From JBGOUJ01 sp041477005 (GTDB lineage Bacteria > Acidobacteriota > Terriglobia > Bryobacterales > JACQDG01): a DNA stretch of 13,172 nucleotides. Both the position numbers and the translations under genes were made by a program. Under the pieces are notes generated by a model. That model was given only the letters and a program-made list of their open reading frames with translations. It ran no database searches and was not told the origin of the DNA. Where the stretch lies: positions 1 through 13,172 of the forward strand of contig JBGOUJ010000153.1 in the NCBI GenBank assembly GCA_041477005.1, in the 5' to 3' direction. This document shows, one piece after another, positions 1 through 7,725 of the stretch (the first letter of the stretch is position 1; every line of letters begins with the position of its first letter).

Positions 1-60
1 AGGGCGCAGGTGCTCGAGCGTGTTTCGGCGGACCAGGTCCTCACGGTCAAGGAGCCATAA
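1..60 (+). CDS. C-terminal end of a CRTAC1 / ASPIC-UnbV-like protein (partial)
   Basis: Frame 1 is open from the window edge and stops at TAA 58-60. It gives 19 residues: RAQVLERVSADQVLTVKEP. This fits the end of the ASPIC/UnbV domain of CRTAC1 proteins, where a segment of the type 'v..l..v.adq.ltv.Eg' closes the chain. CRTAC1 proteins carry FG-GAP/VCBS beta-propeller repeats before this domain, are usually secreted, and in Acidobacteriota often sit beside TPR genes. The stop overlaps the next start (TAATG), so the two genes are probably translationally coupled in one operon. Only the tail is visible, so the family call rests on a short match plus context. Confidence 0.6.
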   Translation, partial: RAQVLERVSADQVLTVKEP

Positions 61-1082
61 TGCGAACTCCGATCCAGGCCTGTGTGATCGGCGCCTGGCT
101 CGCGTTGCAGATGTGCCCGGCGCAAGTGGCGGGGTCCGCCGCCGAGCTTCAGAAAGCCATCGCGGCCGAGCCGAATCGCGCGGATTTGCACGTGAAGCTC
201 GCCGCCGTTTTCGAACAGAAGCGGGACTACGCGAGGGCCATCCCGGAGTTGCGCCGAGCCCTCGAGTTGCAGCCCGACCTGATGGAAGCGCATGGCCTGC
301 TTGGGCAGGCGCTGCTCGCCCAGGGCTATTCGGCTGAAGCCATCCCTCATCTGGAACGGGCGCAGAAGCTCGATTTGCTCGGCATCGCGTTGGCTGAAGA
401 GCACCGCGCGCCCCAGGCCGTCGAGAAACTCGTCGCCGCTCTCGAGGCCAAGCCCAATGATCCCGATCTCTTGTTCTACCTGGGAAAAGCCAGCAGCCAG
501 CTCGTACAGGCAGCATTCGACCGGCTGCTGCGCTCGGATCCATCCTCCCCGCGCGCCCACCAGCTCCTGGCCGAGACTTATGTCGGACAACAGCAGATCG
601 AGGCCGCCGAGCGCGAGTACAGAAAGGCGCTCGATATACGCCCCGACCTGCGCGGCGTCCATCTGGCTCTCGGCAAGCTCAAGCTGAATGCCGGTAACCT
701 GGACGAAGCCGAAAAGGAATTTCGGGCCGAGGCGACGCTGCGTCCCGGCGATGGAGAAGCGGCCTGGAGGCTCGGTTCGGTTCTGCTGCAGAAGGGCCGT
801 GCGCCGGAAGCCTTGGCCGAGCTCGAACGATCCGACCAGCTCCGGCCGCAGATGATCGAAACGCTATTCGATCTGGCGAAGGCCTGCGGCCTGGTGAACA
901 AGACAGCCGAGGCCGAAAAGGCCTGGCTCGCCGTGATTGCCCTCGACGACACCGGCGAACTGGCGGCCTCGTCACACTTCCAGCTCTCGCAACTCTACCG
1001 GAGGCAAGGCAATACGGCGGAGGCGGAGCGGCACCTCAAGCGCTTCCAGCAACTGCAGCCGAAAGCTCCGCAGCGGCCGTAA
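60..1082 (+). CDS. Secreted tetratricopeptide-repeat (TPR) protein
   Basis: The product has 340 residues. The start ATG at 60 overlaps the upstream stop, and AAGGAG at 49-54 lies five bases before it, which supports this start. Residues 1-25 form a short hydrophobic signal-peptide-like segment (ACVIGAWLALQM) ending near AGSA. From about residue 27 to 335 there are tandem 34-residue TPR helices, with typical A..LG.aL...g...EAi..l..al.l.P patterns near residues 42-75, 76-105, 170-195, 198-230, 233-263 and 305-335. TPR arrays are protein-binding scaffolds and no catalytic motif is visible. The overlap with a CRTAC1-type gene suggests a joint extracytoplasmic role. The last 31 codons and 34 bp of 3' flank are duplicated at 8195-8322. 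The gene itself looks intact; the partner is unknown. Confidence 0.9.
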   Translation: MRTPIQACVIGAWLALQMCPAQVAGSAAELQKAIAAEPNRADLHVKLAAVFEQKRDYARAIPELRRALELQPDLMEAHGLLGQALLAQGYSAEAIPHLERAQKLDLLGIALAEEHRAPQAVEKLVAALEAKPNDPDLLFYLGKASSQLVQAAFDRLLRSDPSSPRAHQLLAETYVGQQQIEAAEREYRKALDIRPDLRGVHLALGKLKLNAGNLDEAEKEFRAEATLRPGDGEAAWRLGSVLLQKGRAPEALAELERSDQLRPQMIETLFDLAKACGLVNKTAEAEKAWLAVIALDDTGELAASSHFQLSQLYRRQGNTAEAERHLKRFQQLQPKAPQRP

Positions 1083-1116
1083 CGACGCGTCAAGGAATCC
1101 AGGTGTACAGCCATCC
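989..1116 (+). repeat. 128-bp direct repeat, copy A (3' end of the TPR gene)
   Basis: Positions 989-1116 match 8195-8322 at a constant offset of 7206, with 5 mismatches in 128 bases by eye and no gaps. The mismatches are near 992, 1049, 1072, 1094 and 1104. Similarity stops sharply on both sides. The repeat covers the final part of the TPR coding sequence, its stop codon and 34 bases of downstream DNA. Confidence 0.95.
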
Positions 1117-1231
1117 CAGGAGCTTCCTCAGCTCAGCGCTTCGGCTTGGCCCTGAAACGAAGCTGGTACGGCGGCGCCTTGAACGTGAGCTTTCGGCAAG
1201 CATGCACAGTGAATTGCCAACGGTGCCAGGA
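1083..1231. other. Intergenic region between convergent genes, with a coding-like tail on the minus strand
   Basis: This is the gap between the stops of the TPR gene (+) and the large secreted gene (-). Its first 34 bases belong to the direct repeat. On the minus strand, in frame just after the TGA at 1232-1234, 32 sense codons run to another TGA at 1133-1135. Their end, KLTFKAPPYQLRFRAKPKR, has G/C-rich third positions and a natural-looking basic tail. It could be the remnant of another gene's C-terminus or chance. No strong terminator is visible; a 6-bp stem (1138-1143 with 1158-1163) has no T-tract. Confidence 0.3.
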
Positions 1232-4200
1232 TCAGTTCGAACTGACCGAAAGAAATGCGTCCGAAGCCGTCTGGAATCCGCCTGTGTTCGCTTGCACAGC
1301 TTGGTTGCCAGTCCCAAGATTGGGGATCTTCACGTTTAATTGGTATAAGCCTGAGGACACGACGCCGGCCCACTGTACCTCAGCGGCCACGCCTCCGATC
1401 GTCATCGTAACGGGCAGTGTCGTTGGGGCAGCCTGCGAAACCAATTGCGCGGTCGGCATGGCCGGTGTCGTCGCTCCGAAACCGGTACCGTAGATTTCAA
1501 TAACCTCCCCCGGAACGGCGGGCCGAGAGGATGGCCCCATTGGGCCAACGAGGGTCCCGTCCAGATGAACCGCCGCCACATAGCTGGTCATTCCCGACTG
1601 GTAGGTAAACAGCCCCGGAGACATCTTCTGCTTCAGGACCGTTCCTGCAGAGCTTGTGCCCTGCGGAGTCGTGACCTGCACTTGAACCGGGCCGATGGTA
1701 TCGTCATCGGGGGCGATGGCGTTGATCTGCGTCGGGCTGATGTACTCGACATACGCCGGCTTGCCGTTGATCGTCACCGATACTCCGTCAAGTGAGAGCG
1801 GAAGATTCGTGTTCGAAAAGTCCGAACCGGCCCACGATCGCGAGGCATTACCAAAGCCGCTTCCCACAATCGCAACGAATCCTCCGGATGCGATCGCCGG
1901 CTGATAGCTCGCGCCATTCACGACCGAGTTGACCCGCGGCGTAGTTGCCGACAACGGCTGCTGCCGTTGCAGCAATATACTGTCGAAGCCGCCGAGCGTC
2001 ACCTGCCTCGCGGGCGAACCATCGTTGTACCGCGCCGCCGACGTGACGTACACCGCGTCTGCAACCAGCGCCCCGGAGCCGCCGTTGTGAACCCTCAGGA
2101 ACGGAGCATCCCCCGCTTTGAGGCTCACGGTTCCCACCACATGCAAGGCGTCTCCGGCGCCTGCCTTCGTCTGGTCGATGGTGGCCGTTGCCACCACGTT
2201 TCCACCCGCTACCACTTCGTAGATGGCGCTCTTCGTCCAGCCCGCCGCACCGGGCGCCGCCGGCAGCCAGGCCTGGATCGTGTATTGACCGTCTGCCGGA
2301 ATGTTCAGCTTCCACTGCGCCTCGCCGCTGCCGGAATCCAATTGATGGCAGGTCCCCTCCCAGCAGTGATAATAGGGGCCGTTCTGGAATTGCGGCAGGA
2401 ACGGAAGATTACGGCCCACAGGGCCCCACGAGCCCGTGTTATAAACAACCGTGTTCCAGGAGCCGGTGGCTCTGAAAGCGGAATCCGCATCGTCGACGAT
2501 GTATTGATACAGGGGAGCCTGGGTGCCGGTGAACCGCTTCAAGCCGGGTTCCAGCGTGACAGTCCATGGCGAGGCCGTGCCGTTCAACAAGACAGCTCCG
2601 TTCGTAAAATCGCGGCGATAGAAGGCCGCGGTTGGCGAATACAGTTGGACATCATCCAGCCAGACATCTCCGGCGACATCGCCGACCCTGAAACTGAGCT
2701 GCCCATTGGTTACCGTGGCAGGCGCGGTGAACGAGGCCGAATATAGGCTCCAACTCGTGCCGATCTTGATGACGGCCGCCAGAGGGTTGGCAGGACCAAC
2801 TCCCGGCGAAAAGACCATGATCGCCCGCGGTGAATCGGCGCGCGCCCAGAATTGAACGCGGTACTCAGCACCCTCGTACATAGCGATATTGGCCTGTCCC
2901 AGAGCGACGTGCCAATTGGCCGTTGCGGCGGACGCGATATGGATGTGGGCCGAGGAACTGCCCTCTGCCGCGATGCTCGTATCGATGTCCGCCGAGGCCC
3001 GACCACCATCGACTACGGTAAACTGCCAACCGGCGAAGCCAGCTTCGAAGCGGCCGTTGGCGAGTAAGTTCGCGGGTTTTTCTGCTTCAATCTGCGACGC
3101 GGGGCCAATCGGATAGCCCAGGTTGAAATCGTATTCGTCGTACCACCAGGTGACCGGTGCCGGATAGTCGCCAAAATCAAAGAAAAAGAATCCGTCGCCC
3201 ATCAGTGCCAATCCCAGCCCGAAGCGCATATTCGGGTAAGAGCTTTGAGCGAACGCAAGGGTCGATTGAAGCATGTTAACGGAAGAGAAAGCGCCGTAAC
3301 CATAGGTCAACTGGTTCGGAGGGCACGCCTGGATCATCGTCACTGCGGGAGAGACGGCCTCCGAATCCCATGAGTGATAGAGGTCCCAGAGGGCTCCAAA
3401 GGGCAGCAGGCCCTCCCGGACTGATTGGGGGAAGAACTCGAGGCTCGTGCCATTGAATGTGGCCAAAGCTTCGGATTCCACGGGAAGCGACAGCGCATGC
3501 CCCGAAATGTAGGCATTGGGCGCCAGACCGTGGAAGGCACTCACGGTCGCGTACACGCCGGCCTTCCAGGCAGCGCTTAGAGCTGCCGGATCATCCGCGA
3601 TGCCGTCGCCGTCGGAATCGATCTGCACAACCTTGCCGTTGCAATCGGTGAGCGGTTGCGGCTTTGACGTGTTGAAACTATCGAAGAATACACCGTCAAA
3701 CACGAAGTTCGATTCCACCAGGTCCTGGTATCCAAAACGGGCGATGAACTGTTGGACGTCGGGCCGGGTCAAGTTGAAGTTGTACCGCGGAGGGGTACAC
3801 CAAGTGACGATCTTGTTTCCCGAAACGTCTTTCAGGAGGTACTGGTCCGGCGGTGACCCCTCACCGCCGCTGTCCTCCACATTGACGGCGGGAAAGAACA
3901 AAACACCTGGATTTGCCGCACGGAGTTGCACGGCGTCGGCAGCGCTGAACGCGGAGGTCCCCAGAAGGATCTGGGTCTTTTTGGCGAGATCGGGCGTGGT
4001 TCGATAAAAATCTGGGCGAATCCAAATGTTGCCGATCCTCGGGAAGGCTTGTCCCGGTGGAGCTACGGTCCTGTACGTCGCCGTATGCAGGTAATCGGGA
4101 TTTGAGGCGCAGCGGAAATAGACTCGATTGAACACGCGGGGATCGGAGGACACTCCATTGACGGTGCCTTTGTGTGCCGTCGCAGGCGGGCCTGTGTCGA

Positions 4201-5254
4201 GCGTCTGCATGGACGCGTAGTCTTGGGCGCTGCCGACGGAATAGCGGCAGGCAGTCGGCTGAATCGTGTCAAATGCAATCCGAAAGCTGGTGCTGCCTGG
4301 GCTCAGCAGGCCGCCGGGCGGATCCAGGTTGGTGATCGGAATGCCGGTAAAGCTGTACACTGCTGTTCCACAACCGGCCACGGAGTAGTTCAACTGGCCT
4401 GGAGCGACTCCCGCGAGCGAAAGAACCACCTCATTGTCCAGGAGCGGAGCCGAATGGGCCGCGTCGTATGCGATGGCGGAGTCGGACATTGCGACCTTTG
4501 AGATCCGGAGTTCATCGATCGTGAAAGCCGTGGCGCCGATTTGGAAAGACCCGCCGGATGCCGAGGGCGGAAAGTAATGACCCTGGTTATTGTCGGCAAT
4601 CTTGACACCATCCAGGTAGAACCGTATGTGATTGGCGCTGGCGGAAAACGTTGCGGCAATGTGATGCCATTCGCCTGCTTTCCAGCCGCTTATATCGCCG
4701 GCCGTGCCGTCATACGCGGCTTCCTGCTGTCCGTTTACAGATGCGCCCACGGTGATTACGTGTCCCGGGGCGGTTTCTCCGATCGAAAAGTAGTCGCCGT
4801 TCGGAGCCGCATAGAAGAAAACCGGATACCCCGCAGTCGCAAACACTGGATCGTTCCCGTTGTACCGGGGCGCGACCCACATCTCTATCGTTCCTTCGGA
4901 TACATTGAACAGATTCGCCGACGGATAGGTAAGCTGACCTCCGGACTGTAGATAGAGTCCCTTGCCAAATTTCCCCGTATCGTACGCCACGCCAGAGGAC
5001 GACAAGGGGGCAGTTCCGAATGTGCTGGTGATGGACGTGTCGTAGTGGAAAAGGGCTAACTGGGTCAGTGGCCCCTGGGTCAGTGTTTTGCCGCCGAGAG
5101 TAAGAGTGTACGCGCTGCCGCCTCCTGAGCTGCCAACGGCAAAGCTATAATCCGGTGCGAGCTGTAATTGCACGTTTCCACAGGCTGTTTGGGCGAAGAT
5201 GGAGCGCGTACCGAGGGCCGACAACAGGCAAAGGACAAGGATTCTTATCGTCAT
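1232..5254 (-). CDS. Large secreted multidomain protein: LamG-like, TIM-barrel putative glycosidase, CBM-like, golvesin-like, TIGR03437 C-terminus
   Basis: I chose ATG 5254 (1340 residues) because it opens directly with a signal peptide: MTIRIL, hydrophobic LVLCLLSALG, and a likely cleavage site after SIFAQ (residue 22). An upstream ATG at 5320 would bury it. The ribosome-binding site is weak. Residues ~65-265 look like a LamG/concanavalin-type jellyroll (TIEMWVAPR, EWHHIAATF, IRFYLDGVKI, IDELRIS). Residues ~405-715 resemble a TIM-barrel hypothetical glycosyl hydrolase (GHL15-like), with FDGVFFDSF at ~519-527 where a catalytic Asp would be expected and a calcium-loop-like DSDGDGIADD at ~546-555. 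Residues ~727-872 resemble a CBM4/9-type fold (NLLANGRFEAGFAGW ... VWLDDVQL). Residues ~917-1072 resemble a golvesin C-terminal/CBM-like beta domain (YIVDDADSAF ... VADAVYV). Residues ~1105-1338 match the Solibacter C-terminal domain TIGR03437 (NGASYQPAIASGG, ISPTQINAIAP, GEVIEIYGTGFG, GLYQLNVKIP). The likely role is extracellular glycan binding or hydrolysis; substrate and activity are unproven. Confidence 0.85.
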   Translation of the reverse strand: MTIRILVLCLLSALGTRSIFAQTACGNVQLQLAPDYSFAVGSSGGGSAYTLTLGGKTLTQGPLTQLALFHYDTSITSTFGTAPLSSSGVAYDTGKFGKGLYLQSGGQLTYPSANLFNVSEGTIEMWVAPRYNGNDPVFATAGYPVFFYAAPNGDYFSIGETAPGHVITVGASVNGQQEAAYDGTAGDISGWKAGEWHHIAATFSASANHIRFYLDGVKIADNNQGHYFPPSASGGSFQIGATAFTIDELRISKVAMSDSAIAYDAAHSAPLLDNEVVLSLAGVAPGQLNYSVAGCGTAVYSFTGIPITNLDPPGGLLSPGSTSFRIAFDTIQPTACRYSVGSAQDYASMQTLDTGPPATAHKGTVNGVSSDPRVFNRVYFRCASNPDYLHTATYRTVAPPGQAFPRIGNIWIRPDFYRTTPDLAKKTQILLGTSAFSAADAVQLRAANPGVLFFPAVNVEDSGGEGSPPDQYLLKDVSGNKIVTWCTPPRYNFNLTRPDVQQFIARFGYQDLVESNFVFDGVFFDSFNTSKPQPLTDCNGKVVQIDSDGDGIADDPAALSAAWKAGVYATVSAFHGLAPNAYISGHALSLPVESEALATFNGTSLEFFPQSVREGLLPFGALWDLYHSWDSEAVSPAVTMIQACPPNQLTYGYGAFSSVNMLQSTLAFAQSSYPNMRFGLGLALMGDGFFFFDFGDYPAPVTWWYDEYDFNLGYPIGPASQIEAEKPANLLANGRFEAGFAGWQFTVVDGGRASADIDTSIAAEGSSSAHIHIASAATANWHVALGQANIAMYEGAEYRVQFWARADSPRAIMVFSPGVGPANPLAAVIKIGTSWSLYSASFTAPATVTNGQLSFRVGDVAGDVWLDDVQLYSPTAAFYRRDFTNGAVLLNGTASPWTVTLEPGLKRFTGTQAPLYQYIVDDADSAFRATGSWNTVVYNTGSWGPVGRNLPFLPQFQNGPYYHCWEGTCHQLDSGSGEAQWKLNIPADGQYTIQAWLPAAPGAAGWTKSAIYEVVAGGNVVATATIDQTKAGAGDALHVVGTVSLKAGDAPFLRVHNGGSGALVADAVYVTSAARYNDGSPARQVTLGGFDSILLQRQQPLSATTPRVNSVVNGASYQPAIASGGFVAIVGSGFGNASRSWAGSDFSNTNLPLSLDGVSVTINGKPAYVEYISPTQINAIAPDDDTIGPVQVQVTTPQGTSSAGTVLKQKMSPGLFTYQSGMTSYVAAVHLDGTLVGPMGPSSRPAVPGEVIEIYGTGFGATTPAMPTAQLVSQAAPTTLPVTMTIGGVAAEVQWAGVVSSGLYQLNVKIPNLGTGNQAVQANTGGFQTASDAFLSVSSN

Positions 5255-5304
5255 AAGGCGACCTATGGACGAGGATACGATACTTCGAAGCATACTCCAA
5301 GCTA

Positions 5305-5318
5305 GCCAAGTACTTGGC
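5305..5318. promoter_or_regulatory. 14-bp perfect palindrome upstream of the large secreted gene (candidate operator)
   Basis: GCCAAGTACTTGGC is perfectly self-complementary. It lies about 50 bases before the chosen start of the large secreted gene, where an operator near its promoter would be expected. I could not find a convincing -35/-10 pair around it. A dimeric repressor or activator site is the main alternative to chance. Confidence 0.35.
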
Positions 5319-5365
5319 ATGCCTGCCTTCCCAAGTCGTGTCCAGGCCCTACGCTGTGGGACAGA

Positions 5366-5399
5366 CGGCTCCCGGTCGTGAGACGAGATGCGGGAGCCG
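5366..5399. repeat. Strong inverted repeat (9-bp arms) beside the broken end of IS66
   Basis: The arms CGGCTCCCG (5366-5374) and CGGGAGCCG (5391-5399) are perfectly complementary around a 16-base loop, which itself holds TCGT/ACGA. There is no T-tract on either strand, so it is not a classical intrinsic terminator. It sits 15 bases from the last recognisable tnpC codons, between the IS66 remnant and the promoter region of the large secreted gene. It could shield that gene from IS transcription or be part of an old element end. Confidence 0.55.
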
Positions 5400-5413
5400 G
5401 GCGGGACCGAAAG

Positions 5414-6434
5414 TTACCTTGCCTCAATCAGGACTTGGCCGAAAACCGTGTGCTTAACGAGCGGCTGGGTGGCGCCATTGGCGGCTGTTTCGGAGTGATG
5501 CTCCCGCCCGGCCGAAGACGATCCTTTCCGGCCAGGCAGGATTCCTCCTACTCTACCCGGAATCCATGCCAGCGCCGGTGCGCTCAAGCGTCTCCCGGTA
5601 GTACCAGGGCACCCATTCCGACGCGGTCCGCGCCAACTCCTCCGATCCTTGTCTCGATCCCGGTTCAGCGATAGCACGCGCATGGGAGGTGTCGTCGTTG
5701 TGCACCACTTCCCCTTGCGCCGCCTGACGAATCAGTTCCTCGAAGGCGGGTTGGAGCGTGGCCGCCGTTTCGGCTACGATCTCGCATTGCGTGGCCACCG
5801 GAAGCGGGATCCCCAGACTCTCTTCCAGGCCTGCCAGCCGGTACCAGGGAAATCCGTTCCCGTAGCGCAGCAGCGCGATCATGCTCGCCGCCGTCTCCTC
5901 GTACTTTTTCCCACCCACTCCTTCCGGCGCCGCGGCCGTGAACACCTCCCCGCACAGATTGCAGCGCAGTTTCTCCAACTCATAGACGGTCGCGGCGATG
6001 GGCGCCTGCCCGCGGATCCGCACCAGCATGCCGGGGTCGCGCTGCCGATAAACTCTGCCGCCCTGGCAATCCGGACACGGATCTCCCGCCTTTAACGACT
6101 CATGGGGAACTTCGACCTTGCGCGCCCCACGATAGGCGGCGGCCCCGTTACGCCCATGCCCGGCGGCTCGGCTCTGCGATGGCTTGTGGCTCTTCTCGTC
6201 GGCCTCGATGCCCGCCTGCTTCAGCACCGCCTCGGTCTTCTCGGTGCTGGCTTGACACAACAGGCGGCGCAGCGTCTCCAGTGTCGCCTCGCGATTCTCC
6301 AGCAACTCGGTCACGTGGGCCAGGGTGTGGATCGCGGCTAGCAGTTTCTGATAGCCGTCTTCCCCGAGCGGCTCCTGCCGGGCCTGTTCCAGCGCCGCCT
6401 CCAACTCTTCGGTGGTGACCTCGAGCCGCTTCAT
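5414..6434 (-). pseudogene. tnpC: IS66 transposase TnpC, frameshifted and truncated
   Basis: From ATG 6434 the frame gives an IS66 transposase N-terminus: a helical leucine-zipper-like region (~7-60), a linker rich in Lys, Arg and Ser, a zinc-finger-like pair CPDC (120-123) and CNLC (158-161), the conserved YGNGFPWYRLAGLEE region (191-205), and the DDE start VHNDDTS (244-250). Just after DDTS an extra C in the CCC run at 5684-5686 shifts the frame. The natural sequence MRVLSLNRDRDKDR resumes from 5683 in another frame and decays further; a faint GREH...E trace may be the next conserved IS66 block. Recognisable sequence ends near 5414. Family members run to roughly 450-550 residues, so the later catalytic residues are gone. 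Inactive as drawn, unless the frameshift is a sequencing error; the truncation is not explained that way. Confidence 0.85.
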
Positions 6435-6445
6435 GGCCGGTTCCG

Positions 6446-7324
6446 CTATCCCTGCCGGAGGAGTTCGCGAAAGCGCCGGGTGAGCGGCAGCGCGAGGACC
6501 TCTTTGATCGAGCGGTTCGGACGGTGCGTCTGATCGTCCTTGCCCCGGCCGGTCGTGCGCCCCAGCACCACCCAGTTCGCCGCCCGGTAACAGGTCCCGC
6601 GAAACCGTTCCGGATCGACGAAGGTTTCCAGAAAGTAGATCGGGTGGCCGTAGACGCGTTCCCAGTCCTCACACAGCCGTTGGGCCATGCGGCCGAGCAG
6701 GTGCGAGGCCAGGTGCGGCACGGCCACCCACGGCAGAATCAGAAAGCGCGTGTTGTACGCGAGCAAGTGGAGGTTGCGCCGCCGCGCCTCGCCGCTCCAG
6801 CCAATGAACCGGTCCCGGCTCGCCAGGTGCCGCGGCGCCGAACTCCACGCCAGGCAGGCGATCGGTCCCCCCTGCGCCCAGACCAGATACTTCAGGTGCT
6901 CCCCGACCGGCTGTTCATAACCCAGGTAGTGATACTGTTCCAGCAGGCTGTGGAAGAGCGGCTCGTCGGTGGTGCGCCGCACCAGTTGGACGTCAATCGA
7001 GCCCAGTGCCTGAAGCGGCATCGCCAGCGGCGTGGTATCGATCAGAACCGCTTCCGGCCGGGGCCGGGCCGTCCGGCGCTGGCCGCGGATGCGGCGGCGC
7101 ACCGGCGGCAGTTCGATCTGGCCGGCCCGCTCCAACATCAGCAGCAGGCCGCGGCAAACCACGTCGCGCAACGCGCCGTTGGCCTGCTTCCAACCCAGCG
7201 CTTCACACAACTGGCGCGACAATTTCCAGCGGCTGCTCGCCGGGCGTTCCCGAATGAACTCGCGCAGAAAATCAATCTGCTCGTTGCTGATGGTTTGCCC
7301 CCGGTAGCGCCACTCCTCCACCAT
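6446..7324 (-). CDS. DruA-like protein (DUF4338 family), IS66 passenger gene
   Basis: An intact reading frame of 292 residues lies between tnpB and tnpC. Residues ~10-75 look like a helical, winged-helix-type DNA-binding region (NEQIDFLREFI ... RDVVCRGLLLMLERAGQI). Residues ~115-265 carry the DUF4338/DruA core: PLFHSLLEQYHYLGY (122-136), VWAQGGPIACLAWSSAPR (148-165), RDRFIGWS, YNTRFLILPWV (190-200), and ETFVDPERFRGTCYRAANW (233-251) followed by LGRTTGRGK. DruA is a named component of the Druantia anti-phage system, but relatives also occur alone, often near transposases, with unknown function. No DruE helicase or other Druantia gene is in the window, so this is not a Druantia system here. The start ATG 7324 has no strong ribosome-binding site; coupling to tnpB is plausible. 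The element's transposition genes are broken while this frame is not, which may mean selection or a recent death of the element. Confidence 0.85.
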   Translation of the reverse strand: MVEEWRYRGQTISNEQIDFLREFIRERPASSRWKLSRQLCEALGWKQANGALRDVVCRGLLLMLERAGQIELPPVRRRIRGQRRTARPRPEAVLIDTTPLAMPLQALGSIDVQLVRRTTDEPLFHSLLEQYHYLGYEQPVGEHLKYLVWAQGGPIACLAWSSAPRHLASRDRFIGWSGEARRRNLHLLAYNTRFLILPWVAVPHLASHLLGRMAQRLCEDWERVYGHPIYFLETFVDPERFRGTCYRAANWVVLGRTTGRGKDDQTHRPNRSIKEVLALPLTRRFRELLRQG

Positions 7325-7368
7325 ACCCGCAGCATGCCAGAAATGAAATCAGAACGTAAGCATTTTGT

Positions 7369-7717
7369 TTAACTCACTGTTCGCCACACCGGCGCCACCT
7401 CCGTCTCCGGGTTGCCCGCCGCCAGCAGCAACTGCGCCTGGTGCACCTGGAGCGCCCGCACCGGCTTCTTCCCGCTCGGCCACCACAGGAATCGCCCCTT
7501 CGACAGCCGCTTCTGTGCCGACCAGAACCCCTGGCCGTCATAGGCGAGGACGCGGATCGAGGTACCTCGCCGGCTGCGAAACAGAAATACGAAGCCGGAG
7601 AAAGGATCGGCCTGAAGCTTCTCCTGGCACAGATGCGCCAGCGAATCGATGCCTTTGCGACCATCGACCGGCTCGGTCGACGACCAGGATGCGCATCTGG
7701 GGCGCGAGCTGTATCAC
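7369..7717 (-). pseudogene. tnpB: IS66 accessory protein TnpB (Orf2), single frameshift
   Basis: The start is GTG 7717, five bases after an AGGAG that overlaps the tnpA stop (TAGGAG), a typical coupled arrangement. The first 14 codons read VIQLAPQMRILVVD. One extra base at about 7675 then shifts the frame, after which EPVDGRKGIDSLAHLC, DPFSGFVFLFRSRRG, LAYDGQGFW, QKRLSKGRFLWWPSG and the tail APVWRTVS run to TAA at 7369-7371. Restored, the product would be 115 residues, the usual TnpB length with all conserved blocks. TnpB is required for IS66 transposition but its biochemical role is not settled. A base-calling error at 7675 would make the gene intact. Confidence 0.85.
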
Positions 7718-7725
7718 GCTGGCTC

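Noticed and set aside
1138..1163. Intrinsic terminator between the convergent TPR and large secreted genes
   Set aside because: The stem is only 6 bp with a long loop and no T-tract on either strand.
5255..5320. Start of the large secreted gene at 5320
   Set aside because: The 22 extra residues would precede a complete signal peptide that starts at ATG 5254, and would cover the 14-bp palindrome.
6446..7324. A complete Druantia defence system
   Set aside because: Only a DruA-like gene is present, as an IS66 passenger. No DruE helicase or other Druantia component occurs in the window.
6524..7372. Open frame of 282 codons on the plus strand opposite the DruA-like gene
   Set aside because: The DruA-like frame carries conserved family blocks; the opposite frame is Arg/Pro/Gln-rich and matches nothing I recognise.
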